A stretch of DNA of 49,619 nucleotides from Bacteroidales bacterium. Its GTDB lineage: Bacteria > Bacteroidota > Bacteroidia > Bacteroidales > F082. The stretch lies in the NCBI GenBank assembly GCA_024400295.1, contig JAKSNA010000020.1, positions 1 to 49,619 of the forward strand. The letters are read 5' to 3'. Both the position numbers and the translations under genes were made by a program. Under the pieces are notes generated by a model, which saw only the letters and a list, made by a program, of their open reading frames with translations, made no database searches and had not been told where the DNA came from. This document shows, piece by piece, positions 6,614 to 15,143 of this stretch (its first letter is position 1; every line of letters starts with the position of its first letter).

Positions 6614-8742
6614 ATTGTCCGCAACGTATAATATTTCCGATAGGTCGACGAATAATCAGTATTATAATAGATTTCGTTGGTTTCGTTTTTAGTATTCAAT
6701 ATATTGTTAACTGTCAGGTATACGGTTAAAGCACTTTTTTTGAATCTCATGTATTTTGACATAGACAGATCAAATCTGTTATATGAACCATTCTGCGACT
6801 CTTCTAATGAGCCGAAAGTAGGCTCATAAGCATTTGCTTCTGTATTCCATGTGGAGGAAATCACCTTATAATTCAAGAAATAGCTTCCGGGGCGTCCGAT
6901 GTATATTAGACCAACAGACAGCAACTTGGGGTTGGTGTAGGTGATGGATGGTTTTAAAAAATAAACAAAATCATGACTTCCTTTGTATATCGTTCCTCCT
7001 ACATCCACTTCTTGTTTTATCATTGAGTTTGAAACAGATATGGTAAGATATTCCCATATAATCTTTGAGACTGACAGCTCAAATCCCAAAGTTTTAACAT
7101 TGTCCATTGTATAATAAAAATCGACAGCCTGCTCGCCGCTTTCTTGTTTAAAATACAGTGCTGATTGAATCTTAATCAGATTTTTCTCATATTTATAATC
7201 CAAAGAAATCTGTCTGCTTGACAATAATCTGTATTTCATATTATAATAATCTGGCTGCGAGTAGTTGTGATATTGTCCGGTGCTGAAAATCAGAGAGTGA
7301 TTGTCGAAGGGCTCATATTTAATGCTATATTGTATGCTTAAATATTGTTTCTGGTCTTTTAACGGTATATTGGTTCGTGCGCCGGTTGACATGGAAACTT
7401 TATTGCTCAAATCCCAATTAAGATAAATGTATGGTTCAAGAATACAGTTTGAAACAGTTGTGTCCTGCTTGTATGTGGGAGAGTTTTCATTCATTGCGTA
7501 ATAAAACAGAGGAAATTTGTTATTCACCTGGGAGTGTTGATTGTCAAATGTGAAGCCCGACTGTATTGTGAGGTTTTTGACCAAATCTTTCTTATAATTT
7601 ATTGACGCATAATGTGAGTGGTTTTTTGCATCCATGACATTATTCCCAAACGACACGTTTTTCTTTTCGTAGTTATAACCGTAGTTAAAGTAAAACATCC
7701 CTATTTTTGAAAAGATGACAAAGTTGTTGACAGAGAAGTATCTTGTTCCGTCAGAATTTAAATCGCCCTGATAAGCCATCATTGAGGAGACCCCTTTATA
7801 TATCTCATCCATAAAATAATTATAGGAATTCAAGTAAATATTATCACTAAAACCATAGTGGAAATTGATACCGACATCTTTGGTGTCGTAACTTTTCATA
7901 TCTGGCAGGCTCTTGTCGTTGATTTCTTTGAGTAAAACCGAATTCTGCCAGTTCCCATAAGCCTGAATAAAGGTTGATTTGTTTTTGATTTTTTGAGAGA
8001 CTGACGATCCAATGTTCCCGACCCCGCACGAAAACTGATATACATTTTTATCGATTTTTTTAATGGTGCTGATGTCCACAATACCTCCGGAAGCATTGCC
8101 TATTATTAATGGTGGGTTTGAGGGATATACTGTCTGGACATCAATCATATCTGGGTTGAAGATGCTGAAAAACCCCACATTGTTCAGGCTTGACGCTCTT
8201 ACAGGTCGATAAATCGGCACCCCGTTATATATCACCCTCGAACGGTCAGAAGCGCTGCCTCGCAGAGAGGGATTTGCGCTTTCGTCAATATTTGTAGAAG
8301 CAGGCATGTTGATTATCGCTTTTAACGGGTCGGCTTGGGAAACCGGATCCATGTATATATCCAGACTGCTTAATTTTTCTGTCGAGAACTGTTCGGAAAT
8401 AGGAGTTGTGCCTATTACCGTGATATTGTCTAAAAGCATGGGGTTAACAGTAAGGTTTATAATGTTGTCTAAATCTTTGTCCAATTCATGTGCAGGTATT
8501 CTTCTGCTTTTGTAACCGATGAAGGAGACAACCAGAGTGTCGTTTTCTTTGGTAAAAGGAACAGAGAAGTGACCATCCATATCACTTATTACTCCTTTTA
8601 AAGGATTGGAAACAAAGTAAACATTTGCAGCTATTACGGGTTGTCCGGTGTCATCCACAACAACTCCACGAATGTATTGGGCCTTAACTGTGAAAGACAA
8701 AGCGAAGATGGAAATTATCAATATGATGGCTTTTTTCCCCAT
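6586..8742 (-). CDS. TonB-dependent outer-membrane receptor
   Basis: This 718-residue protein has a signal peptide (ending near VKAQ), a carboxypeptidase regulatory-like domain (IRGVVVDDTGQPVIAANVYF ... ISDMDGHFSV, residues about 23-110), a plug domain (LRGSASDRSRVIYNGVPIYR, ASGGIVDIS) and a beta-barrel ending in aromatic YLGFVFLF. It is shorter than SusC proteins and has no SusD partner, so it belongs to the general receptor class rather than the polysaccharide SusCD class. It is last in the operon with the C25 protease, which suggests import of a peptide product or a ligand released by proteolysis. No TonB box was identified with certainty. Confidence 0.88.
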   Translation of the reverse strand: MGKKAIILIISIFALSFTVKAQYIRGVVVDDTGQPVIAANVYFVSNPLKGVISDMDGHFSVPFTKENDTLVVSFIGYKSRRIPAHELDKDLDNIINLTVNPMLLDNITVIGTTPISEQFSTEKLSSLDIYMDPVSQADPLKAIINMPASTNIDESANPSLRGSASDRSRVIYNGVPIYRPVRASSLNNVGFFSIFNPDMIDVQTVYPSNPPLIIGNASGGIVDISTIKKIDKNVYQFSCGVGNIGSSVSQKIKNKSTFIQAYGNWQNSVLLKEINDKSLPDMKSYDTKDVGINFHYGFSDNIYLNSYNYFMDEIYKGVSSMMAYQGDLNSDGTRYFSVNNFVIFSKIGMFYFNYGYNYEKKNVSFGNNVMDAKNHSHYASINYKKDLVKNLTIQSGFTFDNQHSQVNNKFPLFYYAMNENSPTYKQDTTVSNCILEPYIYLNWDLSNKVSMSTGARTNIPLKDQKQYLSIQYSIKYEPFDNHSLIFSTGQYHNYSQPDYYNMKYRLLSSRQISLDYKYEKNLIKIQSALYFKQESGEQAVDFYYTMDNVKTLGFELSVSKIIWEYLTISVSNSMIKQEVDVGGTIYKGSHDFVYFLKPSITYTNPKLLSVGLIYIGRPGSYFLNYKVISSTWNTEANAYEPTFGSLEESQNGSYNRFDLSMSKYMRFKKSALTVYLTVNNILNTKNETNEIYYNTDYSSTYRKYYTLRTIYLGFVFLF

Positions 8743-8772
8743 AGTAAAATATCGGTGTTCCAGCTTTGTATG

Positions 8773-9561
8773 CTATAGCGGCAGTTTGGATTTGTTGTAC
8801 TTAAGGGTGTAGCTGTCGGGATATTCGGCGAGACCAAGTTCTATATAAACTTTAGCCTTGTCCATCATATTCTTTTTTATATAATAATTTGTCAGCAGCT
8901 CATAGCATTCTTGTCTTCCCCAGGATGGCAGATATGGGTTGTTGATTTCTTGCACAGGTAGAGAGAGGGATTTCAGGGCGTTTTCTTCAACATTGCTTCC
9001 ACCGCCGTATGCTTCAGGGGTATAATAATCGTTGTTTGCCAACACATAATATACTCTTGAATTGTTTTCGTCAAGTTTCAAAGCTTTTTCGATACACTTG
9101 TCGGCATTTCTTGATGCCGAAACCACTTTGGGGAATTTCAGAAACTGACAAGAGAAACTATGAAGCATCGAAAGCAGAGCATAGTCTTCGGAATTTTTAG
9201 CTTTTATTGCCTCCAATGCGTCAATTCCTTTGTTCAATTCTTCATGCGCTTTGTTTTTGTCACCATTTTTCAAATATATTATACTGTTATAATAAAGCGC
9301 ATATCCTTTCCAATACAGGAACAGAGAGTTGTGGCTTTTGTCATACATTGATGAGAGTTCGTCGATGAGTGCAATCATTTCCGAATTGTTTTGGACAACA
9401 AATGAATTTAGAAATGCCGTCATAATTCTCGACTGAATGCCTGGTTCTTCCTGTTCGTTGACTATAACGTCAACGGTAGTCTGATATGGAATGGCGGTTC
9501 GACCGGATAGATTGTGTGATAATGTGATAAATAAAACCAGTGTGATGACTATAGTTTTCAT
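8773..9561 (-). CDS. Exported TPR-type helical protein
   Basis: This 262-residue protein has an N-terminal signal peptide (KTIVITLVLFITLSHNLSG). It then consists of tetratricopeptide-like helical repeats: LFLYWKGYALYYNSIIYLKNGDKNKAHEE, ADKCIEKALKLDENNSRVYYVLA, CYELLTNYYIKKNMMDKAKVYIELGL. It lies 30 bases upstream of the TonB receptor gene and 12 bases after the C25 protease gene, clearly in one operon. A periplasmic scaffold for the receptor or the protease pathway is plausible but not shown. Confidence 0.75.
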   Translation of the reverse strand: MKTIVITLVLFITLSHNLSGRTAIPYQTTVDVIVNEQEEPGIQSRIMTAFLNSFVVQNNSEMIALIDELSSMYDKSHNSLFLYWKGYALYYNSIIYLKNGDKNKAHEELNKGIDALEAIKAKNSEDYALLSMLHSFSCQFLKFPKVVSASRNADKCIEKALKLDENNSRVYYVLANNDYYTPEAYGGGSNVEENALKSLSLPVQEINNPYLPSWGRQECYELLTNYYIKKNMMDKAKVYIELGLAEYPDSYTLKYNKSKLPL

Positions 9562-9573
9562 GTTCTTGTGTTT

Positions 9574-12500
9574 TTAATTAACAAGAATTCGTCTTGTGAC
9601 GATCTGGCCTTGATTGTCAGTAATACGAAGGAGATAAATACCTCTTGGGAAATCGGTGACTGGAATGGCGTTGGTGTTGTGTAGAGTTTTAATCAATTGA
9701 CCTCGCGCATTGTAAACCTGCAATTCAGCAACAGTTATTCCATTGATGTTCACAATGTTTGTTGATGGATTAGGGGAAACAGTAATGTTTGTATTATAGA
9801 GGGTCTCATTAACGTTATCATATTTTTTGCAATACACAATATTATATGACTTTGAAACATCATTATCGCTATAAACAGCTATTATATGATATTGGGATGG
9901 TTCACTGCCCGATGAAGTATCTGTGTATTCTGTTTCCGTTATCAATGATTGACTGATGAGCGCTTCCCCTTTATAAACCTGGTAACCTATAAGCTCTTCT
10001 CCTGGTTTTAATTGTGGCTCACTCCATCGGAGAGTTACACTGGTTCCATCGCAATCCACAATCTCACAATCCATCACCGGTGTGTGGTGATTAAACCATT
10101 CGTGTGTAAAATGATGGAAATATGTGGTTACCAAAGTGTCGCCATAAGCCCGATAATAATCAACCCATATTTTACCGCCTTTATCTATAAGCATTGATGC
10201 CTCTTTTGTTATGGAGTAAAACACACCTGGTTCGCGGTCGGCTGCAAATTCCCAATATCTCCATGAAAGTGGTCCTTGGGTTAGCGAGTCGATGGTTATC
10301 AAAGGTCTGAAAGTATGACCGTAATCAGAGCTGAAAAACACCGTATATGAAATCAGGTCATTGAATCTTGTGTAAATGTATAATTCTCCATCTGTGGCTC
10401 CTGCCGTCATTTCAAAATTGTCAAACTGAGGTAAATAAGTTGTATCTGCTGTTTGGTTGAAATCAAGAGAATGGGTAAGATACAGTTCCCAGTCATCGGT
10501 GTATGATAGCTTGAAAAACTCACCAATGTGCCATCCTGCAACATTGTATGAATTTATAGACGGGATATTTATGATCTCAAAAGTTTCACCGTAGTCGTAA
10601 CTGATACGCATGCCTTCATCGGGGTTTCTTTCGAGAACAGTTCCCGGCTCGTTTTTAAAAACCCAGTATCCGTTCATCGAATTGGTTGTGGAATTTGTGG
10701 GAGCCCATGTTTGTCCGTAATCCATAGTTCTGTACAACTTATCGTCGTGGTTATACACGACACCAGGCGTGCAGTCTGGGATTATGTTTCCGACGTGCAT
10801 CACATTAGTTGAATCGGTATTGTAAGTGTATGGCAATTCAACATTTTTCCCATGTTCAGTAAAATGAGCAAAACATCTGGTGCTTTCATACGAAGGTGTA
10901 AGCCATCCTGTGTAAGAATAGAACTCTCCAGATGCTTGTTTTGTTACTGAATTGTCTGCGTGTTTTATGATATTAGGCAAGGTCGCAAGTAGACGATCTG
11001 TGTTTAATTCGTACTCATTACGGTTTTCATCTATTAACAAATGAATATCGTTAATGTCAATGATGTAAAAAACACTGTCTTGATAATTCAGATTTTCATT
11101 GGAAAGCTGTTCTGTATACCATAATAAAGCATTATCATAGTTCTTGTCATGCACATCACATCTGGCAGAAAGAAAATCACCCACTTTTTTCAATACGTTA
11201 TCACCTTGTACATTTTCGTTTGTTAGATAATAATGCTTTAGTCCAGCATAGTTTTTATCAAGATAATTCTCTAATCTAAAGATTTCTTTTAGCGAAGAGG
11301 CAGCAAGCGGATTATCGGGATAATAGGAAACGATGTTCAAAAATCCTGTTTTTGCTTTTGCGTATAATGAATCATAAAAATCCTGTAATGCTTGCTCATA
11401 GAGAATCTCAACATCTGATGAATCTCTTCCTTTATTCATATTCCAAAACGGGAGCCATTCAAAATAAACAGGATTATTAAATACCACATTGGGGTTAAAA
11501 CTCGCGTTACCATCCCAATTATTATATTTAACATTGAATTTTCTTGTAGATAGAGATGGATAAGTTCCTCTTGAGTCGTAATACATCCAATAGTCTCCAT
11601 TGTTATTGCCAACGAATTTATTGTAATTACATTTTGGGAAAGCGTTTTCGGAAGCATAGATTTGATAAGAGCTGTTGTATCCAATCAGTTGATATTCATT
11701 TATGTTTCCAGGGCTATCATCAAGTGTAACCAAACTGTTATTAAATACAGAGATACCCGTGCCATAATTTCTGGTTATAGTATTTTTATTAAAATTAGCG
11801 TATGAATTATATATTATTACGCCATTACTTGAGCATTCTGTAATGGTATTTCCTGACAACAGACATTTGTTGCTATACCCAGAATTCTTTATATAAATAC
11901 CATCAATGCCGTTGTTAATAACATTGTCGTTTAATTCGAAACGTGATACGTTTTGTAAACGTATGGCTGCATTTGACACAGCACGAACCGTTCCATTGGT
12001 AGGATATTCGAAAGAAATACAGTCGCTGAATGTGCAGCCATTTGCTATTACATTGCTTGGTGGTAGGCTATATCCAATAGGTATGCCTATTATGGAATTA
12101 TTGCTAACCACTAATCCAGACTTATTGAAGGTTGATCCATATACGGAAACACTACTATGGTCGGCACAAACATTGCTGGATTCTTGAAAATCACAATCTG
12201 TTATATTCAACAACACTGCAGTCGCATGCATAAAACTTGAAGAGAAACCAATATTAGTAAAATTATAGGTTAAACTATCAACAAAAGATGGATTGGATAG
12301 TTTTATATTAATGTTTTCAAAGGTGACATTTCCGTAAGTTGGGGTAATAAATTCACCACCAGAAATTCGGATGAATGAATTATTCCCATTGATGCCAACA
12401 ATTGAAACATTGTTTCCAATGCATAATGAACCTGATGAAAGCACATTGAATCCGGCATTATCACCAATTAAAACTTGTGCATTGTCCGGAATTATGATTT

Positions 12501-14493
12501 TCCCACCATTTTTTATCGTGATAACATTTGATATTTCAGTGATGCCTCCTAAAACTATCTCATTAGTAACTTCAAATCCTTTTGCCATGATATTTAAAGC
12601 GGGATCTCCAAAAAGATTCAATTTGAAACGGGTATTACTAATGAAATCATTCAGATAAGATTCCAATATAAACTCTCCTGTGATGTGTGATAAATCATGG
12701 TATATAGCTTTAGGAATTAGGCCAATTATGAAAGATGAAGGAGTATGGTTGTAAGCCGGCATAAGTCTGCCCGATCCAAGAAATCCAACCATTCCAATAT
12801 TAGGGTCATCGGATGTTAGTTTTTGACCCCAACATGGTAAAGTGTAATCCATCTTGCCAGTTAAGCAAGCATAGCTCATGCAGAACTGGTTCATGGTGTT
12901 TCCATTGTCAAGATTAGTTGGCAAGTCATATAAGTTTTGCCAACCGTTATAGCTTCCATGTGTGTAAATTGTAAAGTAAGGGGCGCCATCGTTGAGCATG
13001 GATAATACTTTTGTTTTGTATGTGGTCAAATTATCTATCCATCGATTTGCTATGGTTAATGTTTGGTGGTTACCTAAAAAACTTTGGATATGAGGATATA
13101 AACTGTTTTCAAAATAGCCGTTAAATTCTTGATACACTATGTCATTTGCAGCGTTAACAATTTTACTCTGAACAGGTCTATACTCTCTTTCACGTTTTAT
13201 GGTTTTATTTACAATGTTGCGAAGTTGACTTTCATTTTCAACGCAAAAACGTCCGATGAATAGGTCTCCTACTTTGTCATAAATATTTTGACTGTTATGG
13301 GTGATACAACTGAACCAATAATCTGATGGATATAACTCTTTGGGATAATTATCAAAGTTTTGTTTTACACCATGACTATAGGCAGTGGGGACGAAACCAT
13401 GGTACGCTGGATTGTATTGAGTTTCGCTGTTTCTGACAGGTGGCTTGCCGACCAAGAGGACATAGCCTAAATGTCCGTCTATTGTGTTGTTGGCATTGCA
13501 TCCATCATACACCGCTTTAATACAGGAGCGCATCATCCCTTCCCATTTGTAGAGAGGGTCGTTATAGGAAAATCCAACCTGAAGAATATTGTCCAATTTA
13601 AGTATAGCCACATCAAATCCATTGTAATATGCTCTGTGTTGCGCAATTCGCATTAATTCACTGGATGGTGCCCCGTTTTCAATAAACTGGTCGGCACAAA
13701 TAATAAGATAGTCGGCTTGTATGTTGCCTGCTTGGAGTGGAGTCTGTAATTCAATATAACTCACGCTTCCTCCCCCAAGTCGCATATCGTTTTCTTCAGC
13801 AGTCTTGTTTGTCGATGTGTAGTTTAGCATGGTATTTGCGGCTACATTGTTGAAAATGCCCAAGTTTGACGATGTTGAACCTGTTGCATTTGTGAGATTT
13901 AGTGTTATTTCCAAGTCTGTTGCCACGTATAACTGCTGTGTTACAGGATTGTAACGAAATGGCGATATTTCAATTTCTATGTATTTTTGATTGCGGAGAT
14001 AACCAAGTTCACTATTTATTAAATTGTCGGCTGGTGATATAAAATTGCGTCCGTATACAACCGGATTTTTACTAAACATTTCTTTAACAACATAAGTGCT
14101 GTCCGGATTAACTATGACTTGATAGTCAGGAGAAGGATAAACATTATAGTTATTAAGCACTGTTTCTTGAATTGTTTGGCATATTATGCTTACATCATCG
14201 CATTCCGGGATTGCAATCATCTGGCGAATCAATGGTAGCTCAGGAAGACCTGTGTTTTGGCTCCTACCTATTCTTGGTATTGAAAGCCTGTGATATGTTA
14301 AATCGTTTGCTCTGACTATTTCTGAATAAAACCCTTTAGTCTCAAACTTTACTTTAATGGTATTATTGTTACTTTCTGTGACAGAGGTGATTATTTCTTG
14401 AGGACTTGAGCTGTTTATGTTGACCCAAGTTTGGGAATGGATGGAAAGTATAATTCCGCATGTGATAATAATGAGAGTGGCAATTTTTTTCAT
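9574..14493 (-). CDS. Gingipain-like C25 protease with T9SS signal
   Basis: This 1639-residue multidomain protein has a signal peptide, a C25-type propeptide (LPELPLIRQMIAIP, near residues 80-95), and a peptidase C25 domain with likely catalytic His512 (YTHGSYNGW) and Cys543 (SYACLTGKMD). Their spacing of 31 residues is close to the gingipain pair. A right-handed beta-helix-like region follows (about 640-1010), then a helical stretch (about 1020-1100), BNR-like repeats (YRTMDYGQTW, ISYDYGETF, FSSDYGHTF, about 1250-1410), a fibronectin-like domain and a type A T9SS sorting domain (SPNPSTNIVNI ... GIYLLRITDNQGQIV, last 75 residues). It is expected to be exported by type IX secretion and surface-anchored. 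Gingipains cleave after Arg or Lys; specificity here is unknown. Its start overlaps the stop of a 30-residue peptide gene (ATGA). Confidence 0.88.
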   Translation of the reverse strand: MKKIATLIIITCGIILSIHSQTWVNINSSSPQEIITSVTESNNNTIKVKFETKGFYSEIVRANDLTYHRLSIPRIGRSQNTGLPELPLIRQMIAIPECDDVSIICQTIQETVLNNYNVYPSPDYQVIVNPDSTYVVKEMFSKNPVVYGRNFISPADNLINSELGYLRNQKYIEIEISPFRYNPVTQQLYVATDLEITLNLTNATGSTSSNLGIFNNVAANTMLNYTSTNKTAEENDMRLGGGSVSYIELQTPLQAGNIQADYLIICADQFIENGAPSSELMRIAQHRAYYNGFDVAILKLDNILQVGFSYNDPLYKWEGMMRSCIKAVYDGCNANNTIDGHLGYVLLVGKPPVRNSETQYNPAYHGFVPTAYSHGVKQNFDNYPKELYPSDYWFSCITHNSQNIYDKVGDLFIGRFCVENESQLRNIVNKTIKREREYRPVQSKIVNAANDIVYQEFNGYFENSLYPHIQSFLGNHQTLTIANRWIDNLTTYKTKVLSMLNDGAPYFTIYTHGSYNGWQNLYDLPTNLDNGNTMNQFCMSYACLTGKMDYTLPCWGQKLTSDDPNIGMVGFLGSGRLMPAYNHTPSSFIIGLIPKAIYHDLSHITGEFILESYLNDFISNTRFKLNLFGDPALNIMAKGFEVTNEIVLGGITEISNVITIKNGGKIIIPDNAQVLIGDNAGFNVLSSGSLCIGNNVSIVGINGNNSFIRISGGEFITPTYGNVTFENINIKLSNPSFVDSLTYNFTNIGFSSSFMHATAVLLNITDCDFQESSNVCADHSSVSVYGSTFNKSGLVVSNNSIIGIPIGYSLPPSNVIANGCTFSDCISFEYPTNGTVRAVSNAAIRLQNVSRFELNDNVINNGIDGIYIKNSGYSNKCLLSGNTITECSSNGVIIYNSYANFNKNTITRNYGTGISVFNNSLVTLDDSPGNINEYQLIGYNSSYQIYASENAFPKCNYNKFVGNNNGDYWMYYDSRGTYPSLSTRKFNVKYNNWDGNASFNPNVVFNNPVYFEWLPFWNMNKGRDSSDVEILYEQALQDFYDSLYAKAKTGFLNIVSYYPDNPLAASSLKEIFRLENYLDKNYAGLKHYYLTNENVQGDNVLKKVGDFLSARCDVHDKNYDNALLWYTEQLSNENLNYQDSVFYIIDINDIHLLIDENRNEYELNTDRLLATLPNIIKHADNSVTKQASGEFYSYTGWLTPSYESTRCFAHFTEHGKNVELPYTYNTDSTNVMHVGNIIPDCTPGVVYNHDDKLYRTMDYGQTWAPTNSTTNSMNGYWVFKNEPGTVLERNPDEGMRISYDYGETFEIINIPSINSYNVAGWHIGEFFKLSYTDDWELYLTHSLDFNQTADTTYLPQFDNFEMTAGATDGELYIYTRFNDLISYTVFFSSDYGHTFRPLITIDSLTQGPLSWRYWEFAADREPGVFYSITKEASMLIDKGGKIWVDYYRAYGDTLVTTYFHHFTHEWFNHHTPVMDCEIVDCDGTSVTLRWSEPQLKPGEELIGYQVYKGEALISQSLITETEYTDTSSGSEPSQYHIIAVYSDNDVSKSYNIVYCKKYDNVNETLYNTNITVSPNPSTNIVNINGITVAELQVYNARGQLIKTLHNTNAIPVTDFPRGIYLLRITDNQGQIVTRRILVN

Positions 14494-14582
14494 GTGTTTT
14501 TAAGTTTTATATTGAATATTGTTATTCCAACTACAAATGCCATCAAAGCTGTTAATACAGCAAAAATTCTTTTCTTGTTCAT
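14490..14582 (-). CDS. 30-residue membrane micropeptide coupled to the C25 gene
   Basis: A complete short frame of 30 codons reads MNKKRIFAVLTALMAF and then VVGITIFNIKLKNT. It has a basic N-terminus and one hydrophobic segment of about 18 residues. Its TGA overlaps the ATG of the C25 protease gene (ATGA), and its ATG is 19 bases after the DUF3244 gene stop, so it fits exactly between two cotranscribed genes. The start resembles N-terminal leaders of NVEALA-type small peptides of Bacteroidales, but the rest of such a protein is absent. It could be a coupling leader, a small membrane protein or a peptide substrate. Confidence 0.6.
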   Translation of the reverse strand: MNKKRIFAVLTALMAFVVGITIFNIKLKNT

Positions 14583-14601
14583 AATGTTAAATTTTGAATT
14601 G

Positions 14602-14949
14602 TCAATTAATAATTATTTGTCCTTTATAAATACCATTACTTGTTGCAATGGTTAAAACATAACTACCTGATACTGAAATAGTTACCTCGGCATATCCAGG
14701 AGTGCTTGGGCAATAAGTTGATGCCACTGTTGCTCCTGCGGCATTTTCAACAGTAATGTCTGCTGCTCCACAAGCGGAACCGAAAGTAATTTCAAGGGTG
14801 TGCCCTTCCAATTCAACTGAAATGTCAGCTTGTTGAGATTTGGGTTCACCACTGTTATTTGTTTTTATCAGTTGTATAGGTTGTCCTTCAATAGCGAGAA
14901 GCTGTGAGAACAACGACCCAAAGAGTAAAAGAAACAATACTTTTTTCAT
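14602..14949 (-). CDS. DUF3244-family small secreted protein
   Basis: This protein of 115 residues has a signal peptide (KKVLFLLLFGSLFSQLLA). A compact beta-rich domain follows: ISVELEGHTLEITFGSACGAADITVENAAGATVASTYC ... VSGSYVLTIATSNGIYKGQIII, the pattern of the Bacteroidales DUF3244 family, whose role is unknown. Two Cys could form a disulfide. The start at 14949 (sixth codon after 14967) places the basic residues directly before the hydrophobic core and leaves a 30-base leader after the -7 box at 14979-14986. It is the first gene of the C25/TonB receptor operon. Confidence 0.75.
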   Translation of the reverse strand: MKKVLFLLLFGSLFSQLLAIEGQPIQLIKTNNSGEPKSQQADISVELEGHTLEITFGSACGAADITVENAAGATVASTYCPSTPGYAEVTISVSGSYVLTIATSNGIYKGQIIIN

Positions 14950-14978
14950 AATAGTCATTTTTGTCAAAATTTCTATTA

Positions 14979-14986
14979 CAAAAATA
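14979..14986 (-). promoter_or_regulatory. -7 box of the DUF3244-C25-TonB operon
   Basis: The minus strand reads TATTTTTG, 30 bases before the DUF3244 ATG. It drives the five-gene operon 14949 to 6586. The 145 bases between it and the divergent box at 15132 are AT-rich and probably hold the operators of both units. Confidence 0.6.
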
Positions 14987-15131
14987 TGCTAAAATTTTTC
15001 AATTTTTCAAAATTTTTTATTACAAATTATTACACGTTTTTGTTGGTTCAGTTGAAAACACTGGGGCTTTGTGACTAAAATTCCATTATTTTTGTGACGA
15101 AATTTTCGGATGAGAGTTTGAAAAATCTTGT

Positions 15132-15139
15132 TATCTTTG
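15132..15139 (+). promoter_or_regulatory. -7 box abutting a start codon (leaderless?)
   Basis: TATCTTTG ends only four bases before the ATG at 15144. In Bacteroidetes transcription starts about 4-7 bases after this box, that is, on or beside the A of the ATG, which predicts a leaderless mRNA. No -33 TTG at the usual spacing is obvious. Confidence 0.6.
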
Positions 15140-15143
15140 CAAA

